DNA of 64,000 nt. It comes from Mahella australiensis 50-1 BON (lineage in GTDB: Bacteria > Bacillota > Clostridia > Mahellales > Mahellaceae). The position numbers and the translations under genes were made by a program. The notes under the pieces are model-generated. The model saw only the letters and a list, made by a program, of their open reading frames with translations, did not search any database and was not told the origin of the DNA. Shown here in pieces: positions 62,827 through 64,000 of the stretch (the stretch's first letter is position 1; the number at the start of each line of letters is the position of its first letter). The DNA is taken from the NCBI RefSeq assembly GCF_000213255.1, contig NC_015520.1:1818001-1882000 (forward strand). Direction: 5' to 3'.

Positions 62827-63987
62827 TCACACAGAGCAAGCTATTTGATATATACCAGCCTCGCAAAAGCCGAGCATTTCGGCCTTTGTGAGTTTACCGC
62901 CGGCTACCTTAAGTATTTCGTCGTATATTTTCAAGCCCATGCTTTCTATAGTATCTTGCCCTGTTAATATAGTACCTGCATTTATATCTATATTATCGAG
63001 CATTTTTGAATAGATATCCGGGTTACCGGTTATCTTTATGACAGGTGCTACGGGATTACCTAAAGGCGTGCCTAATCCAGTCGTAAAAGCAATTATCTGG
63101 CACCCTCCGGCCACCATACCTGTGACCGCTTCTACATCATAGCCCGGTGTATCCATTATATTCAAACCTCTTGCAAAAGGCGCATCAGCATACCCTATAA
63201 CATCTACTATAGGCGATAAGCCGCCTTTATGTATGCATCCCAACGACTTCTCTTCTATGGTGGTTAAACCTCCTTCCATATTGCCTGGAGAAGGATTACC
63301 GCCACGCAAATCAACACCCAATCGCTTTACCTCTTGCTCAACATTAGAAACTATTTCAAGTATTTTAGCTGCTACCCTTTTATTTATCGCCCTTTTGGCC
63401 AATAAATGCTCGGCACCTATAAATTCCGTCGTTTCTGAAAGAATTGATGTGCCTCCGTCGTTAACTATCATATCGCTGGCATAGCCTAGTGCTGGATTAG
63501 CAGCAATACCCGATGTGGGATCGGAACCGCCGCATTTAGGCCCGAGAATCAATTGCGAGCTGTCGCATTGAGTCCTCTGCTCCAGCGAGGCCTGCTCCAC
63601 CATTTGGTATGCATATTCCACGCCTTTAGCTATCGCCCTTACAGTGCCACCCTCCTTCTGTATAATCACCGTTTTTACAGGCTTATGTCCCCTATCTTCT
63701 ATTTCCTGGGCTAATATATATGGTTGAGCTGTCTCGCAGCCAAGGCCTATCAATACGACCCCGTACACATTCGGGTTTATACCCAAGCCCACCAGCGTCT
63801 TTATGGTTTGTTCGGCATCATTTCCGATCTGCCCGCATCCGCGAACGTTGGTAAATGTTGTTGTGCCTTTGACTTGATAGGAGATCATTCGAGCTGTTTC
63901 CGAAGAGCATGAAACGGCAGGCAGTATTAGCACATGATTTCGCACCCCTACCCTGCCGTCACTCCTTTTATAGCCCATAAACATCAT
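62827..63987 (-). CDS. UxaA-family hydrolase/altronate dehydratase large domain
   Basis: The 386-residue protein matches the C-terminal catalytic part of UxaA/GarD dehydratases: GYKRSDGRVGVRNHVLI, GLGCETAQP, GPKCGGSDPTSGI and GCQIIAFTTGLGTPLGNP. These dehydrate sugar acids such as altronate and need a metal ion. In split systems a small SAF-domain partner is encoded separately, and a likely overlap at the upstream edge suggests such a gene just outside the window. No ribosome site precedes the ATG, which supports coupling to an upstream gene. Confidence 0.88.
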   Translation of the reverse strand: MMFMGYKRSDGRVGVRNHVLILPAVSCSSETARMISYQVKGTTTFTNVRGCGQIGNDAEQTIKTLVGLGINPNVYGVVLIGLGCETAQPYILAQEIEDRGHKPVKTVIIQKEGGTVRAIAKGVEYAYQMVEQASLEQRTQCDSSQLILGPKCGGSDPTSGIAANPALGYASDMIVNDGGTSILSETTEFIGAEHLLAKRAINKRVAAKILEIVSNVEQEVKRLGVDLRGGNPSPGNMEGGLTTIEEKSLGCIHKGGLSPIVDVIGYADAPFARGLNIMDTPGYDVEAVTGMVAGGCQIIAFTTGLGTPLGNPVAPVIKITGNPDIYSKMLDNIDINAGTILTGQDTIESMGLKIYDEILKVAGGKLTKAEMLGFCEAGIYQIACSV

Positions 63988-64000
63988 GATTCAGTGTACC

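Overview
This window is a chromosomal segment from a low-to-mid GC Gram-positive bacterium, most likely an anaerobic member of the Clostridia. The evidence is the mutS2-zapA-pheT-pheS block, a KtrA/KtrB potassium system, a ctpA-minJ-like-uvrB-uvrA block, a BirA-type operator in front of bioY, strong AGGAGG ribosome sites, frequent TTG/GTG starts, consensus sigma-A promoters and heavy use of ATA for isoleucine. Oligosaccharide ABC importers with cytoplasmic glycosidases fit a saccharolytic anaerobe, perhaps a thermophile related to Mahella or Thermoanaerobacterales; that placement is inferred and was not checked. No rRNA, CRISPR array, prophage or transposase gene is visible.

Left part (1-15.4 kb). 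A truncated YitT membrane protein opens the window. It is followed by mutS2, zapA, pheT and pheS on the minus strand. A vapBC toxin-antitoxin pair, a secreted phosphoesterase with a textbook Pho-box promoter and a PrcB-like lipoprotein then sit between pheS and a YsgA-like rRNA methyltransferase. KtrA/KtrB, a mutarotase-like protein, a coiled-coil protein and a tRNA operon (Leu, fMet, Met) follow. The tRNA promoter has its -35 box in the loop of an inverted repeat.

Middle part (15.4-39 kb). An EF-G paralogue is divergent from the aromatic amino-acid operon aroC-aroB-hisC-aroF-tyrA-aroA, which covers the common pathway ends plus tyrosine synthesis. An XRE regulator with its own large operator and ctpA-minJ-like-uvrB-uvrA come next. 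A moxR-DUF58-transglutaminase operon and a DUF4432/thioredoxin-reductase-like pair complete this part.

Right part (39-64 kb) is accessory and metabolic. It holds a polysaccharide deacetylase-like protein, an orphan fixCX pair without etfAB, BirA-controlled bioY, a UroD-family protein, a flavoprotein and a sugar isomerase. A sugar-phosphate cluster (LacI, Rpe/AlsE-like epimerase, RpiB, ROK kinase, alcohol dehydrogenase) resembles allose/allulose catabolism. A long minus-strand glycan operon runs from 62.6 to 49.8 kb: GH13 enzyme, solute-binding protein, two permeases, a TIM-barrel glycosidase candidate, a UroD-family protein with an intact zinc triad, a GH106-like glycosidase and a small cupin. 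Its promoter carries a LacI-type operator, with a second one 112 bp downstream. A roughly 284-bp fold-back element with an 8-bp target duplication (a MITE) lies between this operon and lacI. A UxaA-family dehydratase closes the window. No transport ATPase is present, so the importer probably uses a shared MsmX-type ATPase encoded elsewhere.
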